From an uncultured Bacteroidales bacterium (GTDB lineage: Bacteria > Bacteroidota > Bacteroidia > Bacteroidales > Bacteroidaceae): a stretch of DNA of 33,425 nucleotides. This document shows, in pieces, positions 7,446 through 15,260 of the stretch. The translations under genes and the position numbers were made by a program. The stretch is from NCBI GenBank assembly GCA_902776455.1, contig CACYQI010000048.1, positions 1-33,425 on the forward strand, written 5' to 3'. Numbering within the stretch: the stretch's first letter is position 1; each line of letters starts with the position of its first letter. The notes beneath the pieces were generated by a model. It ran no database searches, was not told where the DNA came from, and worked only from the letters and a program-made list of their open reading frames with translations.

Positions 7446-8369
7446 ATGAATATACTTAAGTTCAGCCCCATCTTCAAGCCTACCCTTTGGGGGTCAGAGA
7501 CATGGGTTGTCTCTGCCGTAAAAGGCTCCGAATCCATCGCTACCAACGGCCCCGACAAGGGCTTGACACTCCCCGAAATCGTCAGTCGCTACGGTGCCGA
7601 CTTCCTCGGAAAGAAGAACGCGGAGAAGTTCGGAACAGACTTCCCCCTCCTCATCAAGTTCATCGACGCTCGTCAGGACCTCTCCATCCAGGTGCATCCC
7701 GACGATGCCCTCAGCGCCAAACGCCACGGCAAGATGGGCAAGAACGAGATGTGGTACGTCGTGGATGCCGACCGCGGCAGCCAGCTCATCGCCGGCTTCC
7801 GCCAGAAGATTGAACTGGGCGACTACGCACAGAAGGTGGCCGACGGCAGCATCGAGGACGACCTCAACAAGGTCAACGTCAGCGAAGGCGACTGCTTCTA
7901 CATCCCCGCAGGCCGCGTACACGGCATCGGAGCAGGAATGGTCATCGCTGAGATACAGCAGACGAGCGACGTCACCTACCGCATCTACGACTACCTGCGC
8001 CGCGACCGCGACGGCAACCTACGAGAGCTACACACAGAGCTTGCACTCGAAGCCATCAACTTCCTCGACATCACCACCGACCCCAAGGTCAACTACACCG
8101 AAAGCCGCGACGCAGTCGTCAGCCTCGTCGAGTGTCCCTTCTTCAACACCAACGAGCTGAAACTCACCAAGCCCTTCCGTCGCGACTACACCGGCATCGA
8201 CAGCTTCCGCGTCTATATGTGCCTCAGCGGTCAGTGCTGCTTCCTCAGCCCCGACGGCCAGGGCATCTTCCTCCACCAGAGCGAAGCCCTCGTCGTGCCA
8301 GCCAGCATGCAGGAAGTCACCATCCTCCCCGACGAAGGCGCCAAGCTCCTGGAGAGCTACGTGGAATGA
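7446..8369 (+). CDS. manA: Class I mannose-6-phosphate isomerase
   Basis: A 307-residue cytosolic zinc enzyme that interconverts mannose 6-phosphate and fructose 6-phosphate, linking mannose use and GDP-mannose supply to glycolysis. The cupin-type metal ligands are visible: Gln82 and His84 in 'QVHPDD', Glu101 in 'NEMWYV' and His159 in 'GRVHGIGAG'. The N-terminal 'FKPTLWG' and 'DFPLLIKFIDA' segments are typical of the short bacterial form, and the length fits that form. The ATG follows the heptamer arrays at 7331-7431. No separate promoter is evident, so it may be cotranscribed with the RQC/HTH gene 108 bp upstream. No anomalies. Confidence 0.93.
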   Translation: MNILKFSPIFKPTLWGSETWVVSAVKGSESIATNGPDKGLTLPEIVSRYGADFLGKKNAEKFGTDFPLLIKFIDARQDLSIQVHPDDALSAKRHGKMGKNEMWYVVDADRGSQLIAGFRQKIELGDYAQKVADGSIEDDLNKVNVSEGDCFYIPAGRVHGIGAGMVIAEIQQTSDVTYRIYDYLRRDRDGNLRELHTELALEAINFLDITTDPKVNYTESRDAVVSLVECPFFNTNELKLTKPFRRDYTGIDSFRVYMCLSGQCCFLSPDGQGIFLHQSEALVVPASMQEVTILPDEGAKLLESYVE

Positions 8370-8384
8370 ACTTAAAACCCTAAG

Positions 8385-8675
8385 GAGCCAAGGAGTTTTC
8401 CATATACTCCGTAGAAATGAAACTCTACAGAGCCAAGGAGTCAAAGGAGTCTTTCTCCATGTACTCCATATACTCCGTAGAAACATAAACTCTACGGAGC
8501 CAAGGAGCCAAAGGAGTCTTTCTCCATGTACTCCATATACCTTTCTCCATGTACTCCATATACTCCGTAGAAACATAAACTCTACGGAGCCAAGGAGCCA
8601 AAGGAGTCTTTCTCCATGTACTCCATATACTCCGTAGAATCATAAACTCTACGGAGCCAAGGAGCCAAAGGAGGA
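8385..8675. repeat. 66-bp hairpin unit in tandem (CTCCGTAGA ... TCTACGGAG)
   Basis: Four CTCCGTAG copies lie at 8407, 8473, 8563 and 8629. Spacings are 66, 90 and 66 bp; the 90-bp interval contains an extra 24-bp partial copy. Each unit is three 9-bp repeats starting CTCC, a short loop, then inverse units ending GGAG. Copies also occur at 33-93, 9091-9160, 9256-9284 and 12155-12250. No gene is visible. Confidence 0.85.
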
Positions 8676-8678
8676 ACC

Positions 8679-8755
8679 ACTTCTCCTCATCATACGAGGA
8701 AAGCCTCCCCATAGAGGGGGAGGTTTGGAAGGGGTCTGAGAGGTTAGGGGTGGGG
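8679..8755. repeat. Interspersed block with CCTCCCCATAGAGGGGGAGG palindrome
   Basis: A block running from 'CCACTTCTCCTC' through the 20-bp palindrome to a G-rich tail. Near-identical blocks follow the CTCC/GGAG hairpins at 9287-9345 and 12253-12325, so the hairpin and this block travel together as a composite repeat. Confidence 0.75.
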
Positions 8756-8774
8756 TAAATACTTGTTGTCCACT

Positions 8775-8995
8775 AAATAAGTCCCGAAGGGACGAGAGAC
8801 CACAGACGGGGGCGTAAGCCCCCGGTAGTAGTGCGACAACCAAAGAAGCCCCGAAGGGGCGACAGAGACCTTAGCATGTTGTTATTAAACACGTTATATG
8901 TTCTGTCGCCCCCTCGGGGCTTAGTTTTGTTAATGCGCTTGTCCCGGGGGCTTGCGCCCCCGTCTGTGGTCTTTCGCGCCCTCGGCGCTTTTTTG
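8775..8995. repeat. Long nested palindrome of REP-like hairpins
   Basis: The left half (about 8778-8870) and right half (about 8900-8992) are inverted copies. GACCACAGACGGGGGCG near 8799 pairs with CGCCCCCGTCTGTGGTC near 8956, and AGCCCCGAAGGGGCGACAGA near 8848 pairs with its inverse near 8902. Each arm also contains small perfect hairpins such as GGGGGCGTAAGCCCCC. The element looks like a non-autonomous REP/BIME-type repeat; no transposase is seen in the window. Confidence 0.7.
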
Positions 8996-9021
8996 CGAAC
9001 AAAGCAAAAAAAATCTTCCTT

Positions 9022-9064
9022 GGGGGTTAACATTTCCGGGGGTGTCTCGTATATATTAATAGGG
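9022..9064. repeat. Copy 1 of a shared leader block, without a gene
   Basis: This about 43-bp block ends in CGTATATATTAATAGGG and is about 85% identical by eye to 11962-12004, which lies in the leader of the 721-aa protein gene. Here no credible gene follows it on the minus strand, so it is probably an orphaned leader copy. Confidence 0.6.
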
Positions 9065-9090
9065 TACTTAGACAAAAGCACACACAAACT

Positions 9091-9345
9091 TTCTCCATGT
9101 ACTCCATATCCTCCGTAGAAATATAAAACTCTAAGGAGTCCAGGAGTCAAAGGAGAAGCAATAGCCTCCTCTAAAACAACGGCAAAGAAAGTCCTTGACT
9201 TTCCCTTCGGCCGTCGACCTATTGGTTCCCTTTAGGGGAGGATTTAGGAGAGGCTATTCTACGGAGCCAAGGAGCCAAAGGAGAAACCACTTCCCCTCTT
9301 CATACGAGGAAAGCCTCCCCATAGAGGGGGAGGTTTGGAGGGGGT
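9091..9345. repeat. Composite CTCC/GGAG hairpin and G-rich palindrome copies
   Basis: A diverged hairpin copy spans 9091-9160, a half copy (CTACGGAG..) 9256-9284, and the CATACGAGGAAAGCCTCCCC block 9287-9345. This matches the order hairpin-then-block seen at 8385-8755 and 12155-12325. No gene is visible. Confidence 0.7.
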
Positions 9346-9374
9346 CTGTAGGGAGGAAAGTTACGCTACGGTTC

Positions 9375-9490
9375 GAGTGGATTTGTAATCCGCTCGTATA
9401 GAGTAAGGGGATTTGTAATCCCCCTATTCCTGGCATTTCAAATGCCTAACTCTCCTCTGTCGGATTACAAATCCGCCAGAACGGGCAGCG
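9375..9490. repeat. Cluster of small palindromes (GGATTTGTAATCC type)
   Basis: Four short imperfect palindromes in a row: GGATTTGTAATCC, GGGGATTTGTAATCCCC, GGCATTTCAAATGCC and CGGATTACAAATCCG. These are typical of interspersed hairpin repeats. The rest of 9490-9678 contains further small hairpins, one of which (near 9648-9662) follows the stop of the 721-aa gene but lacks a T-run. Confidence 0.6.
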
Positions 9491-9678
9491 GTTCGAACAG
9501 CCATATTTGCTGTTTTATTCATCTTTTCTTCAGCCACGAGCGCTGACGGGGGCGTGCCTTGAGGACACGCTGTTCCCCTCACACAAGGTGAGGTCGGCAC
9601 ATAAAATGTATAGGGTTTATTCGGCTGAGGGACTTAATTCTGTTCCGCGCATTAAAAGCGCGCCCTTGTGCTAAAGCA

Positions 9679-11844
9679 TCAAGGAACACGCACAGCCCGC
9701 ACGGAATTTCCGCTGCTGCGGCTGAAGCAGGTGCCCCAATTCCAGCGGAACGAACTGAAGTCGAAGTAGGTGGCTAACGCGGCGTCGTCGAGGAACGGGT
9801 AGAGAGAACTCGACCAGTAGTCGCCGTGGCTGCCTGCTTCGCAGAGATCGTCGACCCAGCGGTAGCCAGCAGCGGGCAGGAAAATCTGGCCGCCATTCCT
9901 TCCCGTCACAAGGATGCCGTTCACGCCGTTCTGTGTCGTCCACTGGCAAGAACAATTGTGCATCAACTCCTTTTGCTGGTCGTTAGACGGCATGCGCCAC
10001 GGCGCACCCATGCGGACGCGGGCAACATCGTCGCTCAAGTCCAATTCCGTCTTACCGTCAGTGAAGCCGTTGTAACCGTAACCGTAGGAAATTCTTGTGC
10101 TGTTGCAGTACTTCGTCAACGTGTACACCGAGCCGTTACACCACTTGTACGTATTCCAATCATATGTCGTCTTCTCGCTTGTCTCGCCCCAGGCATAGTA
10201 GCCGCCGTAGCCTTCGGGCGTGCTCGCCCCAACGTTGCAGCAGCACCACTTCGTCCCGCTCGGCAAGCCAAGGTCAATGGCATGGGGATGATGGTCGTCG
10301 GGGCAGGTGCTATTATTCACCTTTATCTCAAAAGACTTTGCCTTGCCATAAACTTTATCATCATTACTTTTACCAATTGCATAAGGAATTGCACTTAGTT
10401 TAAAACTGTTCGTAGTTTTATCCAAATATGTTTCAGACAAGAAGTCTTGATATTTGAATGTGTATGATTGTGTTCCTGACGGTGCTTCAATAATCTTGTT
10501 CTCTCCTAAGTCCATTGCAAGGGAATAAATTACTACACCCCATGATGTAATACCCTCCGATGAAAGAACATCTGCGTCGATTGATGCCTCTACTGCATAT
10601 TCATTCGAACTATCAAAATAAGTACATCTGCCTTGCTTTATATTTGATATCTGTACTACTTCACCTTCAAGCAACTCGTAACTACCATAACGTATATTAC
10701 CTGTATGCGCATAACCATAAGAGTAAGGTATCAAAACAGGAACAATATAATACTTTCCTCTTGGCTTTTCTATATTTATATCTATACTCAATGGTCCATC
10801 GCTATTAACGGGGTATAAAGTTGACTCACTGGTCTTATACTTGTAAGTTACAGTAGGATAATTCTCCCTTATATATATTCCTGCTTTTACATCCACCTGT
10901 TTATTATTCCAATGAGAGCCTGTAGGTCGTGTGTCCAATCCTGTTATACTGATTGTAACTTTGTATGAATATATGCCAGTTCTTTTAATGTTCGTGATTT
11001 GTACTTGAGAATCACCTAAAAGCATTTTGACACCCTTTTCTCCTAACTCCTTCAGGCGATTATTGAGGATATTAAAACATTCTCCTATGCCCAATCCTAT
11101 TATTGCACCTGGAACACCACCAATCGCACCACCAACAAGGGAACCAGCAAAATCTGTTCCAAGTCCATTCAGAGCTGAATCCCAGTCGCCTTGCAAGAAG
11201 TTTTGTAACGTGTTATATCTTCCTGCCCAATCATTGACAATCCCTGCACCTACAATGGCTTGTCCTACATCTGAAAGGAATCCGCCCACTTTTTTTATCT
11301 TTCTCCTTGCATTCGGGAGGTCAGCTAACTCTATTTCGTCTGACAAGACAACTTCTCCTGACGTATCAACAGAGTACACTAATACTTTATTATTGTTGTT
11401 ATCCCATTCAAAGAATAAACATCCTTTTTCAGAAACCATTTCCGTGACATTAAAGTCATTGTCATAATAAATGGCTAATCCCAAAGAACTATTCGCTCCA
11501 TCATTCATATAAGCAACATATCCCTCTTCATTCTCAGCTTTTCTAACAACAAAATAGTAACTGTCAGAAGAAACAATTCCTTCATCCCAGCCGTTCAAAT
11601 AATCCTGTGGGATTTGGTAATATCCTGGCTGAATAAAAGATATACTATCCACGTTGTTAACAAAGAACTCTGAAACTTGGTTCTTGCAGAAAAATTTGAG
11701 TATCTCATTCTTGTGAAATGTGATACTGTCCAGTAAAGACACATTGAAACTATTAATGTTATTGCCCTGATGAACTTTAACCCTTTGAGCATAACATGCA
11801 CAGGAAACTACCGCAACCAGCAGAATAAGTGATAATCTTTTCAT
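9679..11844 (-). CDS. Secreted mosaic protein with glycine-zipper segment and C-terminal FSU-type paralogous domain (721 aa)
   Basis: An exported protein with a signal peptide (about residues 1-19, cut after YAQ). Residues 20-75 contain two 'DSI.F' elements common in exported Bacteroidales proteins. Residues about 185-270 carry a glycine-rich hydrophobic stretch (GGAIGGVPGAIIGLGIG) that could insert in or span a membrane. Residues about 285-505 look like beta-rich repeats. The C-terminus (about 515-721) matches the 'major paralogous domain' type first named in Fibrobacter: 'IDLGLPSGTKW', 'GGYYAWGE', 'WRMPS', 'IFLPAAGYR', 'YWSSS', 'VRAVRV'. DNA coding for the C-terminal domain is G+C-rich while the rest is A+T-rich, with the break near 10315 at the domain edge. 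It has a promoter at 12058-12088 and a 34-aa ORF just upstream. Function unknown; binding or adhesion at the surface is plausible. Confidence 0.85.
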   Translation of the reverse strand: MKRLSLILLVAVVSCACYAQRVKVHQGNNINSFNVSLLDSITFHKNEILKFFCKNQVSEFFVNNVDSISFIQPGYYQIPQDYLNGWDEGIVSSDSYYFVVRKAENEEGYVAYMNDGANSSLGLAIYYDNDFNVTEMVSEKGCLFFEWDNNNNKVLVYSVDTSGEVVLSDEIELADLPNARRKIKKVGGFLSDVGQAIVGAGIVNDWAGRYNTLQNFLQGDWDSALNGLGTDFAGSLVGGAIGGVPGAIIGLGIGECFNILNNRLKELGEKGVKMLLGDSQVQITNIKRTGIYSYKVTISITGLDTRPTGSHWNNKQVDVKAGIYIRENYPTVTYKYKTSESTLYPVNSDGPLSIDINIEKPRGKYYIVPVLIPYSYGYAHTGNIRYGSYELLEGEVVQISNIKQGRCTYFDSSNEYAVEASIDADVLSSEGITSWGVVIYSLAMDLGENKIIEAPSGTQSYTFKYQDFLSETYLDKTTNSFKLSAIPYAIGKSNDDKVYGKAKSFEIKVNNSTCPDDHHPHAIDLGLPSGTKWCCCNVGASTPEGYGGYYAWGETSEKTTYDWNTYKWCNGSVYTLTKYCNSTRISYGYGYNGFTDGKTELDLSDDVARVRMGAPWRMPSNDQQKELMHNCSCQWTTQNGVNGILVTGRNGGQIFLPAAGYRWVDDLCEAGSHGDYWSSSLYPFLDDAALATYFDFSSFRWNWGTCFSRSSGNSVRAVRVP

Positions 11845-11856
11845 CTCTTTATGTTT

Positions 11857-11961
11857 TTATATGTTAAGCAATTGATAATAACGACCCGTGTAGGTGGTGA
11901 TGGAGGCTGCCCTTGCCGTCAACGCGAACAGCAACAGGGCATAAGAAAATAATTTCTTCAT
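11857..11961 (-). CDS. 34-aa signal-peptide-like leader ORF or gene remnant
   Basis: ATG at 11961 to TAA at 11857 encodes 34 residues: MKKLFSYALLLFALTARAA and then a short polar tail. The first half is a good signal peptide, but there is no mature domain. It lies between the promoter (12058-12088) and the start of the 721-aa gene, 12 nt upstream of the latter. It is either a leader peptide that is translated first or the stub of an older exported-protein gene that lost its body when the present gene arrived. I favour the stub. Confidence 0.5.
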   Translation of the reverse strand: MKKLFSYALLLFALTARAASITTYTGRYYQLLNI

Positions 11962-12007
11962 TGGGGTTAATTTTTTGGGGGGTGTATCGTATATATTAAT
12001 AGGGGGG
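11962..12007. repeat. Copy 2 of the shared leader block
   Basis: Matches 9022-9064 (see there). In this copy the block is part of the 5' leader of the 34-aa ORF and the 721-aa gene. Confidence 0.6.
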
Positions 12008-12057
12008 GGAAGGCACACTTATGCCTTCATCTTACTTCTTTATACCTTTTCAGTTTG

Positions 12058-12088
12058 CAAAGTTACACAATTTCTATCACTTCGCAAA
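12058..12088 (-). promoter_or_regulatory. Bacteroidetes-type promoter for the 721-aa protein gene
   Basis: On the minus strand TTTG (12088-12085), 19 bp, then TAACTTTG (12065-12058). This is a full match to the consensus. The leader to the 721-aa ATG is about 200 nt and contains the 34-aa ORF. Confidence 0.8.
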
Positions 12089-12154
12089 ATTATTTCGGTA
12101 TTTTCTCATCTCCCACGATGCTGATTGATACGATTGAGTATGGCTAACAATAAT

Positions 12155-12325
12155 CTCTACGGAGCCAAGGGAGCCAAAGGAGTCTTTCTCCATGTACTCC
12201 ATATCCTCCGTAGAAATATAAAACTCTAAGGAGTCAAGGAGCCAAAGGAGAAACCACTTCCCCTCTTCATACGAGGAAAGCCTCCCCATAGAGGGGGAGG
12301 TTTGGAGGGGGTCTGTGGATTAGGG
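12155..12325. repeat. Composite CTCC/GGAG hairpin plus G-rich palindrome block
   Basis: The half hairpin CTACGGAG is followed by a full CTCC/GGAG hairpin (to about 12250) and then by the CATACGAGG..CCTCCCC block. The order is the same as at 8385-8755 and 9091-9345. Confidence 0.75.
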
Positions 12326-12464
12326 GTGTGGCCTTTCCTTTGCCGCTCCATGCTTTGTGCCTTCATTTTGGGCGTATCTCTTCGTGTCTTTGTGTCTTTG
12401 TTTTTGATTAATCATTCCCAAAACTTGAATAAACTTAAAGTTCTCAGAAAAAAAACATCAAAAC

Positions 12465-12497
12465 ATTTGGCAGAAAGAGGAAAAAGCCGTACCTTTG
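12465..12497 (+). promoter_or_regulatory. Bacteroidetes-type promoter for rplU-rpmA
   Basis: TTTG at 12465-12468, 21 bp, then TACCTTTG at 12490-12497. A leader of about 85 nt with a G/C-rich segment (GGCCAG..CTGGCTCC) precedes rplU; it might carry ribosomal-protein feedback structure, but I cannot show that. Confidence 0.75.
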
Positions 12498-12589
12498 CAG
12501 CCGATTTATGCCGTAGAGGCCAGAAAAAGAGGGTCACGAGCTGGCTCCGCCCCGCGGTCAAAACCCGTTATAAACAATTAAATTAAACA

Positions 12590-12904
12590 ATGTACGCAAT
12601 CGTAGAGATTAACGGTCAGCAGTTCCGTGTTGAGGAAGGCAAGAAGCTCTTCGTTCACCACATGCCTGAGGCAGAAGCCGGCAAGACTGTTGAATTTGAG
12701 AATGTGTTGTTGGTCGATAACGGCACCATCACTGTGGGCACTCCCACCGTAGAGGGCGCAAAGGTTACGGCCGAAGTGGTTTCACCCCTGGTAAAGGGCG
12801 ACAAGGTGCTCGTCTTCCACAAGAAGCGTCGCAAGGGCTATCGCAAGCTCAACGGACATCGCCAGCAGTTCACCGAACTGACCATCAAGGGTATCAACGC
12901 TTAA
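12590..12904 (+). CDS. rplU: 50S ribosomal protein L21
   Basis: A 104-residue protein of the usual L21 length that binds 23S rRNA in the large subunit. The N-terminus '[18 protein letters not shown]' and the C-terminal '[18 protein letters not shown]' followed by 'FTELTI' are diagnostic. It is preceded by a good promoter (12465-12497) and followed 33 bp later by rpmA, the conserved partner; the two form an operon that ends at the terminator 13251-13291. Confidence 0.97.
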   Translation: MYAIVEINGQQFRVEEGKKLFVHHMPEAEAGKTVEFENVLLVDNGTITVGTPTVEGAKVTAEVVSPLVKGDKVLVFHKKRRKGYRKLNGHRQQFTELTIKGINA

Positions 12905-12937
12905 ATGAATGTTTAACACTCTAAAAGACTAAACAAC

Positions 12938-13201
12938 ATGGCACATAAAAAAGGTGTAGGTAGTTCTAAGAATGGTCGCGAATCGGCTGCTCAAAGATTA
13001 GGTGTTAAGATTTTCGGTGGCGAGAAATGCGTGGCAGGCAACATCATCGTTCGTCAGCGCGGCACACGTCACTATCCTGGCACAAACGTTGGCATGGGCA
13101 AGGACAACACGCTCTATGCTCTCGTGGATGGAACCGTACAGTTCAAGAAGGGTCGTCTCGACCGCAGTACTGTAAGTGTTGTTCCTACTGCTGAGGCATA
13201 A
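12938..13201 (+). CDS. rpmA: 50S ribosomal protein L27
   Basis: An 87-residue L27. The start '[17 protein letters not shown]' is already the mature form: it lacks the cleaved N-terminal extension found in Firmicutes. The flexible basic N-terminus reaches the peptidyl transferase centre. The 'RQRGT..PG.NVGMGKD' core is intact. It is second in the rplU-rpmA operon and is followed by a strong terminator. Confidence 0.97.
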   Translation: MAHKKGVGSSKNGRESAAQRLGVKIFGGEKCVAGNIIVRQRGTRHYPGTNVGMGKDNTLYALVDGTVQFKKGRLDRSTVSVVPTAEA

Positions 13202-13250
13202 GGGCTTCCCGCTCATCTGAAACAGACAATCACAAAAACTCAAATTAAAG

Positions 13251-13291
13251 GTCCCCTCATGCTTCATGCAGCGAGGGGACTATGCTTTTTT
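13251..13291 (+). terminator. Rho-independent terminator of rplU-rpmA
   Basis: Stem GTCCCCTC (13251-13258) with GAGGGGAC (13273-13280), a 14-nt loop and a run of T at 13286-13291. Confidence 0.85.
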
Positions 13292-13486
13292 ATCAATTCA
13301 CTTTATCAATTCACTTTATCAATTCACTTTATCAATTCATAATTCACAATTCATAATTCATAATTAAGGCTACGCCCTAAGTCCTGTAAAGTCGTAATTA
13401 AGGCTACGCCCTAAGTCCTGCGAAGGAGATAATTATGAATTATGAATTAAGAATTATGAATTAATAAAATGAATTATGAATTAAAT
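13291..13486. repeat. 13-bp, heptamer and 26-bp repeats forming inverted arrays before menA
   Basis: Three copies of TATCAATTCACTT (13291-13329) lead into heptamers AATTCAT, AATTCAC, AATTCAT, and so on (13334-13368). A 26-bp unit containing GGCTACGCCCTAAGTCCTG then occurs twice (13361-13386 and 13395-13420). Inverse heptamers of the ATTATGA type fill 13432-13486 and end directly at the menA start. The layout is array, spacer, inverted array, start codon. Confidence 0.85.
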
Positions 13487-14377
13487 ATGAAGGGTCATAC
13501 TTTTAAAGATTGGTTCCTTGCCACGAGGCCTTGGTCTTTCCCTGCATCGACTATGCCCGTTCTCGTGGCAATGATGTTCCTTTGGGCTACAGGACGTGAC
13601 GTCCAGTGGTTGCTCGGCATCATGGCATTGGTGAACATCGTCCTCGTCCATGCGGCAGGCAACGTATGGAGCGACTACCACGATTATAAGCGAGGCGTAG
13701 ATGCCCCGGACACTTATGGCGTGCGCATCCTTACCGACAAGCAGTTCACCCCGAAGGAGGTCTTCGCCCTTTCTGTCACGTTGCAGGCAGCAGCCATCGC
13801 AATGGGCTTGCTGATGGTCTGGCTCACGGGCATCACCCTGCTTTGGTTCGGGCTGGCCGGCATTGCCCTCTCTTTGCTCTATCCGCCATTGAAGTACATG
13901 GCCTTTGGCGACCTCGTCATCATGGCCTGCTATGCTCTGCTGCCGATGCTTGGCACAACGTTCATCTGCTGTGGCGACATCGTTCCCGAAGTGCTTTGGC
14001 TTGCCGTTCCCGTCGGGAGCATCACGATTGCCATCCTTCATGTCAACAATGCCCGCGACATCGAGACAGACCGACGAGCAGGCATCCGCACCTTCGCGTT
14101 GCTGACAGGGAGGCCTGTAGCTATCGGCGTCTATCTCTTCGAACTTATTCTCCCTTACTGCTGGCTACTGGCCGTCGCTGTGCTGGGAAAAGTCTCTCCC
14201 TGGTCTTTGCTCACGTTCATCACTCTTCCCTTGGCCTTGGGTAACTGCCGGAAGATGCTTTCGTGCAAGACGAAAGGCATCGAGGCTATTGCCAAACTCG
14301 ACGAAGCGACGGCTCAGCTTCAACTTGCCTTCAGCCTGACACTCACCATCGGACTTGTCGTCGAAGCCCTACTCTAA
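13487..14377 (+). CDS. menA: 1,4-dihydroxy-2-naphthoate polyprenyltransferase-like UbiA-family protein
   Basis: A 296-residue inner-membrane enzyme of the UbiA family, with about eight hydrophobic helices. MenA attaches the polyprenyl chain to dihydroxynaphthoate in menaquinone synthesis. The two Asp-rich prenyl-diphosphate/Mg motifs are present: 'NVWSDYHD' (N59, D63, D66) and 'NNARDIETD' (D191, D195). 'FLATRPWSFPAS' at the N-terminus is typical of MenA. I choose the ATG at 13487; the in-frame ATG at 13469 lies inside the heptamer repeat and would add six repeat-encoded residues (MNYELN). The CPBP protease gene follows 13 bp later, so the two are likely an operon. Another UbiA-type prenyltransferase is a weaker possibility. 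Confidence 0.85.
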   Translation: MKGHTFKDWFLATRPWSFPASTMPVLVAMMFLWATGRDVQWLLGIMALVNIVLVHAAGNVWSDYHDYKRGVDAPDTYGVRILTDKQFTPKEVFALSVTLQAAAIAMGLLMVWLTGITLLWFGLAGIALSLLYPPLKYMAFGDLVIMACYALLPMLGTTFICCGDIVPEVLWLAVPVGSITIAILHVNNARDIETDRRAGIRTFALLTGRPVAIGVYLFELILPYCWLLAVAVLGKVSPWSLLTFITLPLALGNCRKMLSCKTKGIEAIAKLDEATAQLQLAFSLTLTIGLVVEALL

Positions 14378-14390
14378 TAACAACTGAAAC

Positions 14391-15047
14391 ATGAACACCA
14401 AGATACACGACAAAAGCCAGCTTGTACTAAGCCTGCTCGTGGCTGCCCTGTTGTGGTTCGTCATGTTCTCACCCTTAACGGCTCCTCATGTCAACTTCTG
14501 GGTTTGCATGACCGCCTCGGCCCTCATCCTCACCTGCTTCGCCTTTGCCTTTGGCGGAAGCAAGAGCATCGGTACAGACATACCGGCCAAAGACACGCCG
14601 CCTGCAACTTTCACCTGCGTCCTGGGCATCATCATCGCTGCATGCCTGTGGGGAGTCTTCTTCGTTGGCGACAAGGTTTCGCAGCTCATCCTTCCCTTCG
14701 CACGTGAACAGGTCAACATTATATATAATATAAAGGGCAACCTCTCGCCTACCCTACTGGCTTTGCTGCTGCTCTTCGTCATCGGTCCGGCAGAAGAGAT
14801 CTTCTGGCGAGGCTATGTGCAGAGAACACTCACCAAGTATCGTTCGCCGTTTGTCGCTTTCCTGCTGACAACAGTCTGTTATACAGCAGTCCATCTGCCA
14901 TCGGGCAACTTCATGCTCATCATGGCAGCCCTCGTTTGCGGCATCGTCTGGGGTGGCCTCTACTGGCACATGCCGAATCAACTGAGAGCCATCATCATCA
15001 GCCACGCTCTATGGGACGCAGCCGCTTTCGTCTGGCTGCCGTTCTAA
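14391..15047 (+). CDS. CPBP family intramembrane glutamic endopeptidase
   Basis: A 218-residue membrane protein with about six to seven hydrophobic segments. The CPBP (CAAX protease/bacteriocin-processing) signature is clear: 'EEIFWRGYVQ' with Glu135, Glu136 and Arg140; His168 in 'AVHLPSG'; and His205 in 'SHALWDAA'. These residues form the active site within the membrane. Substrate unknown; members process prenylated or secreted peptides or act in bacteriocin self-immunity. It follows menA by 13 bp, probably in the same transcript, and is followed by a repeat-filled gap before serS. Confidence 0.88.
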   Translation: MNTKIHDKSQLVLSLLVAALLWFVMFSPLTAPHVNFWVCMTASALILTCFAFAFGGSKSIGTDIPAKDTPPATFTCVLGIIIAACLWGVFFVGDKVSQLILPFAREQVNIIYNIKGNLSPTLLALLLLFVIGPAEEIFWRGYVQRTLTKYRSPFVAFLLTTVCYTAVHLPSGNFMLIMAALVCGIVWGGLYWHMPNQLRAIIISHALWDAAAFVWLPF

Positions 15048-15064
15048 AGAAAAGGTAAAAAAGG

Positions 15065-15250
15065 GAAAGTTGAAAGTTGAAAAGGGAAAGTTGAAAGTTG
15101 AAAGTTGAAAACGGAAAGTTGAAAGTGGAAAAGTGGAAACAATAAAATTGTAAATTGTCAAATTACTAAATAGTACATAAATCGTAAATTGTAAATCGTC
15201 AAATTACTAAATAGTACATAAATCGTAAATTGTAAATCGTCAAATCGTAA
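15065..15250. repeat. Heptamer array plus 41-bp direct repeats upstream of serS
   Basis: About ten units of GAAAGTT or close variants fill 15065-15135. They are followed by a 41-bp unit starting AAATTGTAAAT, with copies at 15145, 15186 and a partial copy at 15227. The 41-bp unit itself is built largely of 7-bp subunits (AAATTGT, CAAATTA, CTAAATA). No inverted arm is present here. The repeats end about 10 bp before the serS ATG. Confidence 0.9.
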
Positions 15251-15260
15251 AATATATAAG

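Noticed and set aside
12504-12589. Riboswitch or defined ribosomal-protein leader before rplU
   Set aside because: Some G/C pairing is possible but I cannot match it to a known leader family by eye.
13469-13486. Upstream start for MenA
   Set aside because: The six added residues are encoded entirely by the heptamer repeat, and the Met at 13487 gives a normal MenA N-terminus.
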